From NCBI RefSeq assembly GCF_023646285.1, contig NZ_JAMOKX010000001.1, forward strand, positions 62,001-126,000: a DNA stretch of 64,000 nt. The letters are read 5' to 3'. The notes beneath the pieces are model-generated. The model saw only the letters and a list, made by a program, of their open reading frames with translations. It had not been told where the DNA came from and made no database searches. The stretch comes from Helicobacter colisuis. GTDB taxonomy: Bacteria > Campylobacterota > Campylobacteria > Campylobacterales > Helicobacteraceae. Each line of letters begins with the position of its first letter. Position 1 is the stretch's first letter. This document shows positions 1 to 8,398 of the stretch, piece by piece. A program made the translations under genes and the position numbers.

Positions 1-231
1 TTAGATTTCTCAGCCATTGAAAAGCAATTTGATATTAACTTTAAAGAATATTTTAGTGAATCTTTAAAGGAATTAGAGATTTTTGCAGTAGAAAATTTAA
101 TTACAATTCACAACAATGGTATTGAAGTAAGCCCAACTGGCACTTTGCTTATCCGAAATATTGTAATGGCTTTTGATGCCTATATTAAAAAGTTTAGCCC
201 CAATCAAAAAATCTTTAGCAAAACAATCTAA
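1..231 (+). CDS. hemN: Oxygen-independent coproporphyrinogen III oxidase, C-terminal end (partial)
   Basis: Frame 1 is open from the first base to a TAA at 229-231, giving the last 76 residues of a protein that begins outside the window. The tail holds the HemN C-terminal signature: a stretch resembling G-V-E-V-S-P-T-G, then L-L-I-R-N-I-V-M-A-F-D-A-Y. HemN is the radical-SAM enzyme that converts coproporphyrinogen III to protoporphyrinogen IX without oxygen in haem synthesis. The downstream neighbour is a GlpC-type Fe-S protein, the same order as HP0665-HP0666 in H. pylori, which supports the call. The radical-SAM core lies outside the window and cannot be checked. Confidence 0.8.
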   Translation, partial: LDFSAIEKQFDINFKEYFSESLKELEIFAVENLITIHNNGIEVSPTGTLLIRNIVMAFDAYIKKFSPNQKIFSKTI

Positions 232-239
232 GGCGTAAA

Positions 240-1529
240 ATGAAACATTTTAAGGATTATAATTATTTAAAAACAAGTGATGCCTGCGTTAAATGTGGCA
301 AATGCCTTCCAGATTGCACAATCTTTAATATCAATGGCGATGAAGCTACTTCTCCAAGAGGTTTTATTGATTTATTGGGTGCTTATCAAAGAAAAGAGAT
401 TCCGCTTGATAAAAATGCTAAGAATATTTTTGAGACCTGTTTTTTATGCACCACTTGTGTTAGTGTATGTCCAAATTCTCTCCCAACAGACACACTTATT
501 GAGAATATTCGCTATGAAATTGCCCAAAAATACGGAATTACTTGGTTTAAGAGAATATTTTTCTACCTTTTAAAGCATCGTAAAATAATGGATTTTAGTA
601 TGAAATTGGGCGCATTTTTTACACCCTTGCTTTTCCAAAAAACAAGCGATAATCATTCTATAAAACCGCGTTTTAAACTCCCCTTTATCTCTAATAGAAT
701 CTTTGGATCCATTCAGACTAAAAGTTTTTTAAATTCCCACAAAGAAAATCTCATTTATAACAAAGACAACCCCAAAAAAGTTGCCATATTCATTGGCTGT
801 TTGGGAAATTATAATTATAAAAGCGTAGGAGAATCGCTTGTATTTATACTCCAAAAGCTAGGGATTAACACAATGATTCCAAAAAAACAAAAATGTTGTG
901 GTGCTCCTGCTTATTTTACAGGTGATTTTGAAAGTGTCAATCAACTCATCATAGAAAATGTCGCCTACTTTGAAAGCTTCATTGATGAAGTAGAGGCGAT
1001 TTTGATTCCTGAAGCTACTTGTGCGGCAATGATTTTGGAAGATTGGGAAAGGTTTATGGAGAAAAACCCAAACTACAAACAAAGAATCCAAAAATTACTA
1101 CCTAAAATCCATATGGCAACCCATTGGCTTATGCACAATACAAATCTCAAAGAGTATCTCTCCACTCTTCCAAAGTTACAAGAAACATTCACTTATCACG
1201 ATCCATGCCATGCAAGAAAAGTGCTTGGTATCTGGAAAGAGCCACGCGAATTACTTTGTCAAAATTACAATTTAATTGAAATGGAAGATTCTAATGCTTG
1301 CTGTGGTTTTGGTGGTGTTACAATGCAAACAGAAAAATTCAATCTAGCAAGTAAAGTGGGAAATAAAAAGGCTCAAATGATTAACAAAACACAAGCTAAA
1401 TATGTTGTAGCAGAATGTAGTGCATGTCGTATGCAACTCAATAATGCTCTCCATCAAGAAAAAGTCAAAACGCTTTTTGCACATCCTTTAGAGCTAATTC
1501 AAAAGATTATTAAAGCCTCTGCGATTTAA
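240..1529 (+). CDS. glpC: GlpC/LutA-type iron-sulfur oxidoreductase with CCG domains
   Basis: A 429-residue cytosolic or membrane-associated Fe-S protein. Two 4Fe-4S ferredoxin-type motifs lie near the N-terminus (C16-x2-C19-x2-C22-x3-C26 and C67-x2-C70-x2-C73-x3-C77-P). Two CCG domains follow, with C219-C220-G221 and C354-C355-G356. This is the layout of GlpC and of the lactate/glycolate oxidase subunits LutA/GlcF, which pass electrons from a dehydrogenase to the quinone pool. Only 8 bases separate it from hemN, so the two are probably co-transcribed, as in H. pylori. No glpA/glpB or other dehydrogenase gene is adjacent, so the electron donor is unknown and the glycerol-3-phosphate role implied by the name is not shown here. 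Confidence 0.8.
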   Translation: MKHFKDYNYLKTSDACVKCGKCLPDCTIFNINGDEATSPRGFIDLLGAYQRKEIPLDKNAKNIFETCFLCTTCVSVCPNSLPTDTLIENIRYEIAQKYGITWFKRIFFYLLKHRKIMDFSMKLGAFFTPLLFQKTSDNHSIKPRFKLPFISNRIFGSIQTKSFLNSHKENLIYNKDNPKKVAIFIGCLGNYNYKSVGESLVFILQKLGINTMIPKKQKCCGAPAYFTGDFESVNQLIIENVAYFESFIDEVEAILIPEATCAAMILEDWERFMEKNPNYKQRIQKLLPKIHMATHWLMHNTNLKEYLSTLPKLQETFTYHDPCHARKVLGIWKEPRELLCQNYNLIEMEDSNACCGFGGVTMQTEKFNLASKVGNKKAQMINKTQAKYVVAECSACRMQLNNALHQEKVKTLFAHPLELIQKIIKASAI

Positions 1530-1551
1530 TTTTTTTTAAATTATTTTATAT

Positions 1552-1578
1552 TAGAATTTTGCACTTTATATAAAGGAG
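1552..1578 (+). promoter_or_regulatory. Possible promoter -10 and strong ribosome binding site of the chemoreceptor gene
   Basis: A TAGAAT hexamer (1552-1557, with TATATT overlapping just upstream) fits the Helicobacter housekeeping -10. AAAGGAG at 1572-1578 sits 6 bases before the ATG at 1585. An earlier ATG at 1581 is out of frame, so the Shine-Dalgarno spacing decides the start at 1585. No flagellar sigma-28 motif was recognised. Confidence 0.4.
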
Positions 1579-1584
1579 TTATGT

Positions 1585-3228
1585 ATGATAGGAAAAAATT
1601 TATCCCTTAAGGGTCAGCTTTTCATTGGCTTTGGTATCATTTTGGCTTTTATTATTATCATTGCAGCTACAGGTTATATAAAAATCAAATTTGTAGATAA
1701 TACACTCACAAAAATCAGCGATGATAATGCGGTTAAACAACGCTATGCAATTAACTTTAGAGGGAGTGTGCATGATCGAGCAATCGCTGTTAGAGATGTT
1801 GTTTTATTAGAAGATTCAGTTGAGCTTGAAGCAACACTTAATCAAATCAAGAAGCTAGAAAACTTCTACCGCGATTCAAGTGAAAAAATGGATCAAATCT
1901 TTCAAAATCCTATTATGGTTGATGACAAAGATAAAGAGATCTTAAGTCGTATTAAAAAAGTAGAAAGTATTACGATGCCTTTAATTCGCAATATTATCGA
2001 ACTTAAAGCAAATGGGGATCTAACAGCTGCACACAATATACTTCTTTCCCAAGCAAGGGGTGCTTTTGTTCAATGGTTAGCAGTTATAAATGAATTTATT
2101 GATTACCAAGAAGCAAAAAATCAAGCTCTTACTATCAGCGCTAGAGAGGAAATAGGAAACTATCTTAGCCTTGTTTTATGGTTGGCTGGAATCTCTTTTG
2201 TAATTGCAATTTTAATCGCTATTTATATTACAAAGCTTATTATTTCATCATTAGGTGGTGAACCAAAAGAAGCAGTTAAGGTAGTTTTAAGTATTGCTAA
2301 TGGAAATTTAAATACTCCTATTCATACCAATTATCAAGAAAGCATGTTGGCTTCTGTCGAACAAATGCAAAAGAAGCTTAAAGAAATTGTTTCAGAGGTT
2401 ATGAATTCTTCAATAGAGCTTAATGAGCGAGCTAGTGAAGTAGCCAATAGTTCTGAAGAAGCAAAAGCTTCCTCTTATAGACAACTCAATAGCTCTGAAG
2501 ATTCGGTTCAAAAAATTGAAGAAGTTGTTGATGCAGTAGCTTATGTCTCACAAATAGCAAAACAAACAGAAGAAAACTCCGGAATCACTACAAGCCTTTC
2601 TAATAAAGGTATTGAAGCAATGAAAACAACTATTAACGAAATTGAGAAAATTACCCAAACCGTTTCCTCATCTTCAGAACATATTCGAATGTTAGAAAAA
2701 CACTCTCAAGAAATTAGCGGTAGTGCTGAACTAATCAAAGAAATCACCGATCAAACTAATCTCCTTGCACTTAACGCAGCTATTGAAGCTGCAAGAGCTG
2801 GTGAGGCTGGAAGAGGATTTGCAGTTGTTGCTGATGAAATAAGAAAACTCGCTGAACGCACAGGTGTTGCCACCTCTGAAATTGCACGCATGATAGAAGT
2901 AATTCAAAATGAAACACAAACCGCAGTTGAAGCTATCCAAACTGCTGTTCCACAAGTTGAGAAAGGAATGCAGTTGGCTAATGAAGCAAGTGAGATACTA
3001 GATCAAATTAACTCCCAAGCAACCGATTCACTCAACAAGGCAAGAGAGGTAACTAGTGCTGCAGAAAAACAAACTGTAAATATGGAAAATCTTGCCAATG
3101 ATTTAAAAGAAATTTCTGAAACTTCAAGAAATACGGCTAATTCTATGGAAAATAACACAAAATCTGCCCAAACACTAAAAGAAATTTCATCGATCTTAAA
3201 AAATCATATCAATCACTTTAAACTATAA
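1585..3228 (+). CDS. Methyl-accepting chemotaxis protein, four-helix-bundle sensor type
   Basis: 547 residues with classic chemoreceptor architecture. A transmembrane helix at about 11-31 is followed by a periplasmic helical region of about 160 residues resembling 4HB_MCP, including [10 protein letters not shown] second transmembrane helix lies at about 194-216, then a HAMP linker (about 218-270) and a long cytoplasmic coiled coil. The near-invariant signalling hairpin tip is at about residues 386-426 and includes [19 protein letters not shown] and [18 protein letters not shown]. The C-terminus has no CheR/CheB-tethering pentapeptide. It signals to CheA/CheW; the ligand cannot be read from sequence. 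It appears monocistronic, with a hairpin downstream. Confidence 0.93.
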   Translation: MIGKNLSLKGQLFIGFGIILAFIIIIAATGYIKIKFVDNTLTKISDDNAVKQRYAINFRGSVHDRAIAVRDVVLLEDSVELEATLNQIKKLENFYRDSSEKMDQIFQNPIMVDDKDKEILSRIKKVESITMPLIRNIIELKANGDLTAAHNILLSQARGAFVQWLAVINEFIDYQEAKNQALTISAREEIGNYLSLVLWLAGISFVIAILIAIYITKLIISSLGGEPKEAVKVVLSIANGNLNTPIHTNYQESMLASVEQMQKKLKEIVSEVMNSSIELNERASEVANSSEEAKASSYRQLNSSEDSVQKIEEVVDAVAYVSQIAKQTEENSGITTSLSNKGIEAMKTTINEIEKITQTVSSSSEHIRMLEKHSQEISGSAELIKEITDQTNLLALNAAIEAARAGEAGRGFAVVADEIRKLAERTGVATSEIARMIEVIQNETQTAVEAIQTAVPQVEKGMQLANEASEILDQINSQATDSLNKAREVTSAAEKQTVNMENLANDLKEISETSRNTANSMENNTKSAQTLKEISSILKNHINHFKL

Positions 3229-3236
3229 ACTTTTTT

Positions 3237-3254
3237 CTCCCATATTTATGGGAG
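3237..3254 (+). terminator. Hairpin after the chemoreceptor gene
   Basis: CTCCCAT (3237-3243) pairs with ATGGGAG (3248-3254) around a 4-base loop, 8 bases after the stop codon. The T tract downstream is broken (ATTTATAAAATTT), so it is a moderate candidate for an intrinsic terminator. Confidence 0.5.
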
Positions 3255-3270
3255 ATTTATAAAATTTCAC

Positions 3271-3305
3271 TATAATTTCATTTTTTAAATCATAAACAAG
3301 AAAGG
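3271..3305 (+). promoter_or_regulatory. Promoter -10 and ribosome binding site of ispDF
   Basis: A perfect TATAAT lies at 3271-3276. AAGAAAGG (3298-3305) is 6 bases upstream of a TTG at 3312. The spacing supports translation from this TTG, and the encoded N-terminus matches the IspD nucleotide-binding loop. Confidence 0.6.
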
Positions 3306-3311
3306 CTAAAT

Positions 3312-4460
3312 TTGCGTAATGTCGCTTTGATACTCTTGGGCGCTGGTGATAGCAGTCGTTTTAAGTCTCAAAAAAGCCCCAAAAAACAATGGTTGCGCAT
3401 TGATGAGATTCCGCTTTGGCTCAAAGTTGCCAAAGAAGTTACTAGCTATTATCCTTTTAGCAAGTGCATCTTAAGCATTAAAGAAGAAGAAAAAAGATAC
3501 ACACAGAAATATCTTAATTCTTATAATTTGGATTTTATTCTCACCAAAGGTGGAAAAACGCGACAAGAATCATTACAAAATGCTCTTTTAAAAGTGGAAG
3601 AGGAATGGGTTTTGGTAAGTGATATTGCTCGATGCAATATGCCAAAAAGTATTTTCACTAAAATACTCTCCTCTACTAACCAATCTGATTGTGTTGTGCC
3701 CTATTTAAGTATTCCAGATACCATTGCTTATGATGATAAGACTTTACAATACCTAAAAAGAGAAAAGCTTAAAATCATACAAACTCCACAGCTTAGCAAA
3801 ACCAAAATCTTAAAAAAAGCCTTACTTAAAGGGGATTTTACTGATGAAAGTAGTGCCATTTCTTCTTATGGCGGCTTGATTACTTTTGTAGAAGGCTCCA
3901 AAGAGGGCAATAAGCTTACATACCTTGAAGATTTAAATTCCCTTCCACTTCCCTCACCAAGCCCTAAAAACATTATAGGGTTAGGAAGCGATATACACGC
4001 TATGAAATTAGGAAATGGTATTGTCTTAGGTGGAGTTATGATTCCTTGCGAATATCAACTCATAGCTCACAGCGATGGTGATGTTTGCTTACACGCCTTA
4101 AGCGATGCCATTTTGGGCGGGATTGGAGCGGGAGATATTGGCGAATGGTTTCCTGATACCGATGATGCCTATAAAAATGCTGATTCTGCACAACTACTAC
4201 AAAAAATCGCTGATTTCGCTCTAGATGTAGGATATAGCATTAAGCAAGTCGATCTCACTATCTTTGCACAAAAGCCAAAAATTTCGCCCTACAAACAAGC
4301 CATAGAAAAGCGCATTGCAGAGATTTTGGGTATTCCGCTTTTTTATGTTAATGTTAAAGCCACTACAACAGAAAAACTTGGTTTTGTTGGTAGAGAAGAA
4401 GGTATTATGGTTCAAGCTAATGTTGTTTTAGAATACTTTAATTGGAAAAAATTATTATAA
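3312..4460 (+). CDS. ispDF: Bifunctional IspD/IspF isoprenoid enzyme (MEP pathway)
   Basis: A 382-residue natural fusion typical of Campylobacterota. Residues about 1-205 are the IspD cytidylyltransferase (methylerythritol phosphate to CDP-ME), starting with the CTP-binding loop L-G-A-G-D-S-S-R-F. Residues about 222-382 are IspF (MEcPP synthase), with the zinc ligands D227, H229 and H261, the A-H-S-D-G-D segment at H253, and the K-A-T-T-T-E-K-L motif near the end. The two catalyse non-consecutive MEP steps. Translation starts at TTG. The HP1021-type regulator follows after 10 bases, so they are likely co-transcribed. The dxs gene of the same pathway is also in this window. Confidence 0.95.
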   Translation: MRNVALILLGAGDSSRFKSQKSPKKQWLRIDEIPLWLKVAKEVTSYYPFSKCILSIKEEEKRYTQKYLNSYNLDFILTKGGKTRQESLQNALLKVEEEWVLVSDIARCNMPKSIFTKILSSTNQSDCVVPYLSIPDTIAYDDKTLQYLKREKLKIIQTPQLSKTKILKKALLKGDFTDESSAISSYGGLITFVEGSKEGNKLTYLEDLNSLPLPSPSPKNIIGLGSDIHAMKLGNGIVLGGVMIPCEYQLIAHSDGDVCLHALSDAILGGIGAGDIGEWFPDTDDAYKNADSAQLLQKIADFALDVGYSIKQVDLTIFAQKPKISPYKQAIEKRIAEILGIPLFYVNVKATTTEKLGFVGREEGIMVQANVVLEYFNWKKLL

Positions 4461-4470
4461 TGAGGTTGTT

Positions 4471-5361
4471 ATGGAAATTTTAATTGTAGAAAACGAAGTC
4501 TATTTAGCACAAAGCATTGCTTCAAAATTAAGTCACTTAGGCTTTAATTGCGAAATTACTTCAAGTATACAAGAAGCATTAGATCAAGATAAAGCCGATA
4601 TTGTTTTGTTATCCACAAGTATTTCTGGGCAAAATTTTTATCCCCTTATTGAAAAATTTTGCAATTCAATTATCATCTTAATGATACCTTATATTAATGA
4701 TGAAACTGTAACACGACCATTGCAAGCTGGAGCAAACGATTATATTGTAAAGCCTTTTATGATTGATGAATTAGTAAGAAAAATTGAACAGCACAATAGC
4801 TTTAAGCACTCTCAAAAAGAAATTGCCTTTTATCGCGATTATCTTTGCAATTCTTTATTGACTTCCTCCTATGCTATTAATTCTAAAATTTCATTTCCCC
4901 TTATTATTAAGAGCACTTCTCAAAAAACTATTGATATGTGCGTGGCTAATTACGCTATCCACAAAAAACTTCCCATTAATTTTCTTTCGTTTTATGAAAT
5001 TCCTGACTATAACAAATTAATCAAGGCAATTTCCAAGCAGAAGCTAAACTATGTTATTGGCTTTGAAACTCTTTCTAGAGAAAACAAAGAAAATTGCATT
5101 AGACTCTTAAAAAATATTCCAATTATTTTCTCATCTCTCAATGGGGATATGTCAGATTTTGCCAATGTTTATGAAATTGAAACCAAAGATATTTCTCAAG
5201 GATTCCATGAAGAGATTTTAAGTGTTGATGAGTATGTTAAAGCAATGATTTTAAACTTTGAAGACAAATACCCTGATACAGAATTAAGCAAAAAGCTAGG
5301 AATGTCAAGAAAAAGTCTATGGGAAAAAAGAAAAAAATATGGAATCACCAAGAAAAAATAA
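4471..5361 (+). CDS. Atypical orphan response regulator, HP1021/Cj1608 type
   Basis: 296 residues. The N-terminal ~120 residues fold like a CheY receiver, with the acidic pair near E7-N8-E9 and the K-P-F near the end. The usual phospho-accepting aspartate is replaced by serine (S48, in I-V-L-L-S-T). A central region of unknown fold is followed by a C-terminal Fis/NtrC-like helix-turn-helix at about 270-296 (T-E-L-S-K-K-L-G-M-S-R-K-S-L-W). In H. pylori the homologue HP1021 is a phosphorylation-independent regulator that binds oriC and many promoters. The ispDF neighbour matches that locus. No histidine kinase is adjacent. The last 23 bases overlap the next gene. The DNA target here is inferred from the family only. 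Confidence 0.88.
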   Translation: MEILIVENEVYLAQSIASKLSHLGFNCEITSSIQEALDQDKADIVLLSTSISGQNFYPLIEKFCNSIIILMIPYINDETVTRPLQAGANDYIVKPFMIDELVRKIEQHNSFKHSQKEIAFYRDYLCNSLLTSSYAINSKISFPLIIKSTSQKTIDMCVANYAIHKKLPINFLSFYEIPDYNKLIKAISKQKLNYVIGFETLSRENKENCIRLLKNIPIIFSSLNGDMSDFANVYEIETKDISQGFHEEILSVDEYVKAMILNFEDKYPDTELSKKLGMSRKSLWEKRKKYGITKKK

Positions 5362-6523
5362 AACTCTCTTTATAGATAAGGAAGCTTTGTTTGCGCTGTA
5401 TTTATGCAAAGAAGGACTTTTAGCACCCATTAATCATCTTATGAATGAAAATGAAATGCAACAGAGCGAAAAGAATCAAATTCTTCCTCTTTCTTTTATT
5501 TTAGCTCCCGCTGGAAAACGCAATCAAGAAATTCTACAAAATGTTTCCAAAGGAGAAACTTTAAGTCTCATTTGTGATCATCAAGTGTGTGGTGAACTTG
5601 TTGTTGATTCTACTTTTTGTATTGACAAAAAACAAAGACTTATGCAAATCACAGGTGGCGATATTTACTCTAAAAAAGCACAGGATATTTATAAAAGGCT
5701 TGGAGATTTTGCAGTTTGTGGAGACTATGAGCTTTATCCTCAAATCACATACCCTATAAACAAAGGCATAAAAGAAACCATTTTGCAAATTAAAAAAAAT
5801 ATCCAAGCTTCTAGTATTACTGCTATGATGCTTGATGTCTCTCCTATTACTCGAATCCATGAGAGAATTTTTCGACTTATTTTAGACGAAAATGAACTTT
5901 TAGTTTTATTTTTATTTAAAAAGCAAAAAGAAGACTTACTAAGCTTCCAAATCCGAAAACAATGCTTAGAGTATGTCATAGAAAATTATCTCCCAAAAAA
6001 TCGTATTATTATTTTCCCCCTTAATGATATTTATCTTTTTGAAGGAACACACGGAATCTTGCTTAATGCAATTATTTCTCAAAACTTAGGTTGCGATAAA
6101 ATGGTTATCGGTGAAACTCACCCCAATCTCGCCTTTTATTATGAAAAGCAAAAAGTATATTCTGTTTTTGATACTACCAAAGAAATCAAAATAAGAATTA
6201 AGTTTTTAAGTGAATTTGTTTATTGTCAGCAATGTAAAACTATCGTGAGCGTCAAAACTTGTCCCCATGGCAAACACCATCACATTAACTATCATGCAAG
6301 ATTCATTCAAGGTATCTTGCAATCCGGACTTATTCCGCCAACTATTCTTGTACGCAAAGAAGTTTCAGCAAAAATTCTTGCTTACCTTTTCCCAAATCGT
6401 TTTAGCAATCTCATTAAGCAATTTGGAACAATGTTTGCAGACAATGGAATCATCGCTGAACAAAACGAGGAAGATTTCTATATCAAGCTCTCTTTACTCT
6501 ATCAAACTCATTCTCTCAATTAG
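5339..6523 (+). CDS. Sulfate adenylyltransferase-like protein of uncertain activity (Cj1609 type)
   Basis: 394 residues related to prokaryotic ATP sulfurylase (Sat), in the same position as Cj1609 between the regulator and pgpA. It keeps a Sat-like zinc cluster (C296-x2-C299, C308-P-H310, followed by H313-H314-H315). It lacks the Q-x-R-N and G-R-D-H motifs that bind nucleotide in active enzymes: the equivalent stretches read S-P-I-T-R-I-H174-E-R and G-E-T-H-P-N. No other sulfate-assimilation gene is present. It overlaps the regulator by 23 bases, implying translational coupling. The family match is fair, but ATP sulfurylase activity is doubtful. Confidence 0.65.
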   Translation: MESPRKNKTLFIDKEALFALYLCKEGLLAPINHLMNENEMQQSEKNQILPLSFILAPAGKRNQEILQNVSKGETLSLICDHQVCGELVVDSTFCIDKKQRLMQITGGDIYSKKAQDIYKRLGDFAVCGDYELYPQITYPINKGIKETILQIKKNIQASSITAMMLDVSPITRIHERIFRLILDENELLVLFLFKKQKEDLLSFQIRKQCLEYVIENYLPKNRIIIFPLNDIYLFEGTHGILLNAIISQNLGCDKMVIGETHPNLAFYYEKQKVYSVFDTTKEIKIRIKFLSEFVYCQQCKTIVSVKTCPHGKHHHINYHARFIQGILQSGLIPPTILVRKEVSAKILAYLFPNRFSNLIKQFGTMFADNGIIAEQNEEDFYIKLSLLYQTHSLN

Positions 6524-6532
6524 GACTTTTTC

Positions 6533-7066
6533 ATGCAAGATAAGAATTTCTTTTTACAATTCCAAAATACCAAAGATTTTTTATGTAAAATGTATCTCAC
6601 CCTTTTTTTTAGTGGTTTAAGCAAAAAAGCTCCCGGCACTCTTGGGACACTAGTAGCACTTCCTTTTGGCTGGGCTATTGCTTATTTTATTGCACCTAGC
6701 ACTTTATTTTTACTTGCCTTACTTGTAAGCGTGATTGCTATTAAAATAATTGATAACTATGAAAGTCAAGGTTTAAATCACGATAGGCAAGAAATAGTGA
6801 TTGATGAGCTAGCTGGGGTTTGGATTAGTATTGCTATGATAGGACACACTTATTTTGCCCTTATGCTTGCATTTATTCTCTTTCGCATTTTTGATATTTG
6901 GAAGCCCTCAATCATTGGTAGAATTGATAAAAATACTAAAGGCGGTCTAGGGGTTATGGGGGATGATTTATTAGCAGGTTTTTTTGCAGGATTATTAGGA
7001 TTAATTCTTATTAAACTTCTCTCTCAATTCCAAACTTTTGAAAACCTACTAAAGCTTAGCTTTTAG
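6533..7066 (+). CDS. pgpA: Phosphatidylglycerophosphatase A
   Basis: A 177-residue inner-membrane phosphatase that makes phosphatidylglycerol from its phosphate. All family blocks are visible: S-K-K-A-P-G-T-L-G-T at about 33-42, V-I-D-E-L-A-G-V-W at about 85-93, and F-R-I-F-D-I-W-K-P followed by K-G-G-L-G-V-M-G-D-D. Four hydrophobic helices are likely. The ATG lies 9 bases after the upstream stop with a TTAGGA site, so it closes the ispDF-regulator-Sat-like operon. Its last 11 bases overlap the convergent gene on the other strand. Confidence 0.93.
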   Translation: MQDKNFFLQFQNTKDFLCKMYLTLFFSGLSKKAPGTLGTLVALPFGWAIAYFIAPSTLFLLALLVSVIAIKIIDNYESQGLNHDRQEIVIDELAGVWISIAMIGHTYFALMLAFILFRIFDIWKPSIIGRIDKNTKGGLGVMGDDLLAGFFAGLLGLILIKLLSQFQTFENLLKLSF

Positions 7067-7691
7067 GTTTTTTAAATAATAAAAAAATCTCCAAAATAAT
7101 AAATAAAAAGATTCCATACAAAAAGTAGCTAATCTTTTTTTCCGAATCTTTTAACATATTTTGTGCATAAAATTGCTGACTTAAGGTGGCTAATTCCAAA
7201 CTTGTCAATAATCCATTATCCCCTTCTAATGCCACCAAAAGCTTTTGATTATTTTCTAAAAATGCTTCAACATTACGCAAAATAAAAGTTTGATTAGCAT
7301 CATTTAAAAAACTCTCCATTTTCACCACAAGATTTCCACTTCCAAAATAAATATCATCAAGCGTTGAATTATCTTTATTTTGCACTACCATAGAAACAGC
7401 AAAGTCTCTCAAAACATTATGGATTGTTAAAAGCTGATTAATACAAAATCTAAGTTCCATAAAATTTTCGTAATTATTTCGTTTTAAGACATAATTTGTT
7501 GCAGCAACTTGCGATAAAAATACTATGCGTTGTGCTAAGAATCTTTGTTTTCCGCTAATATTAATATAATACAGCAAAGTATCTTGTTTTTGTGAAATTT
7601 CTTTTATATAAAAATAACAATAAACCGCACTGCCACACAAACAACACAAAAGCGCCAAATGCGCTAATAAATTTTTCTTACAATTACCCAA
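7056..7691 (-). CDS. Membrane sensor module with PilJ/NarX-type N-terminal domain, no output domain
   Basis: A small protein with one transmembrane helix near the N-terminus, a periplasmic domain of about 150 residues and a second helix near the C-terminus, ending a few residues later in a basic tail (K-K-P-K-S). The periplasmic part opens with S-G-K-Q-R-F-L-A-Q-R-I, the P-box-like motif of PilJ/NarX sensor domains. No HAMP, kinase or MCP domain follows. I chose a TTG at 7689-7691 because AAAAGGG precedes it at good spacing. An upstream in-frame TTG at 7746-7748 (19 residues longer) has no visible ribosome site. It overlaps pgpA tail-to-tail. Function unknown. Confidence 0.6.
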   Translation of the reverse strand: MGNCKKNLLAHLALLCCLCGSAVYCYFYIKEISQKQDTLLYYINISGKQRFLAQRIVFLSQVAATNYVLKRNNYENFMELRFCINQLLTIHNVLRDFAVSMVVQNKDNSTLDDIYFGSGNLVVKMESFLNDANQTFILRNVEAFLENNQKLLVALEGDNGLLTSLELATLSQQFYAQNMLKDSEKKISYFLYGIFLFIILEIFLLFKKPKS

Positions 7692-7753
7692 AAATACCCT
7701 TTTTATTTCAATCTTAGGAATTGTATCAATCTTAAAAATAATTATCAATAAAA

Positions 7754-7792
7754 TATGATAAAATTAACTTTACATTTATATTTATTAAAGGA
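7754..7792 (+). promoter_or_regulatory. Promoter -10 and ribosome binding site of the lipoprotein gene
   Basis: TATGAT at 7754-7759 is a Helicobacter-like -10. AAAGGA at 7787-7792 precedes the ATG at 7799. The region is shared with the divergent sensor gene. Confidence 0.5.
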
Positions 7793-7798
7793 AAAACC

Positions 7799-8341
7799 AT
7801 GTTTAAACATTGTTTTATGGCTACTCTTATTGGACTTTTATTAGTTGCTTGCGCTCAAAAACAAAACACAATTCAACCAGTTACACTTCAAAAATCCTGT
7901 CAAACTCCCATTATTGCTTATCAATTAGAAAATATTAAAATAGGGGAATTTAACGATTTGCAAATTCCAAAAAAGCAAGTTCTCTCTTTAATAGAAAATG
8001 CCCTACAAAACAGCGGATGCTTTATAAAAGCCAAGCAAAACACACCAAATATTTATATTCTAGAATCTATTTATGGAAGTATCAACCAACAAGCAAAACA
8101 AGGAGGATTTTGGAAATCCACTTCGCATGATACTGCAATCATTGAAGTTTTACTCGCTTTTAGCAATGATAAGGAAACAAGATATTATAAAAGCAAGGCA
8201 TCTTTTAAAAATACCACCGATAAATTTCTAGGAATCGGAAATGATTCAAATCTAAATCCACCCCATATACAACTAGCCTTAAATAATGCTATTTACTCTG
8301 CAATCAATCAAGCAACACAAGATTTTATAAAGCAAAAATAA
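7799..8341 (+). CDS. Putative lipoprotein, unknown function
   Basis: 180 residues. The N-terminus is a lipoprotein signal peptide (K-H then a hydrophobic stretch) ending in the lipobox L-V-A-C with C18, so the mature protein is predicted to be anchored in an envelope membrane. The mature part has conserved-looking blocks (Y-Q-L-E-N-I-K-I-G-E-F; L-E-S-I-Y-G-S-I-N) suggestive of a small periplasmic alpha/beta domain, but I do not recognise the family. It is monocistronic, with its own promoter and a strong terminator. Confidence 0.75.
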   Translation: MFKHCFMATLIGLLLVACAQKQNTIQPVTLQKSCQTPIIAYQLENIKIGEFNDLQIPKKQVLSLIENALQNSGCFIKAKQNTPNIYILESIYGSINQQAKQGGFWKSTSHDTAIIEVLLAFSNDKETRYYKSKASFKNTTDKFLGIGNDSNLNPPHIQLALNNAIYSAINQATQDFIKQK

Positions 8342-8353
8342 TCCTCACAAATG

Positions 8354-8398
8354 TCTAGTTTATTGACCTTATATCAATGAGCTAGATTCTTTGTTTTT
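8354..8398 (+). terminator. Strong intrinsic terminator of the lipoprotein gene
   Basis: A 13-base arm (8354-8366, TCTAGTTTATTGA) pairs along its full length with 8374-8386 (TCAATGAGCTAGA) around a 7-base loop, using two G-U pairs that exist only in the + strand RNA. A T-rich tail follows at 8387-8398. On the minus strand the wobbles become mismatches and there is no T tail, so it acts on the + strand. Confidence 0.8.
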
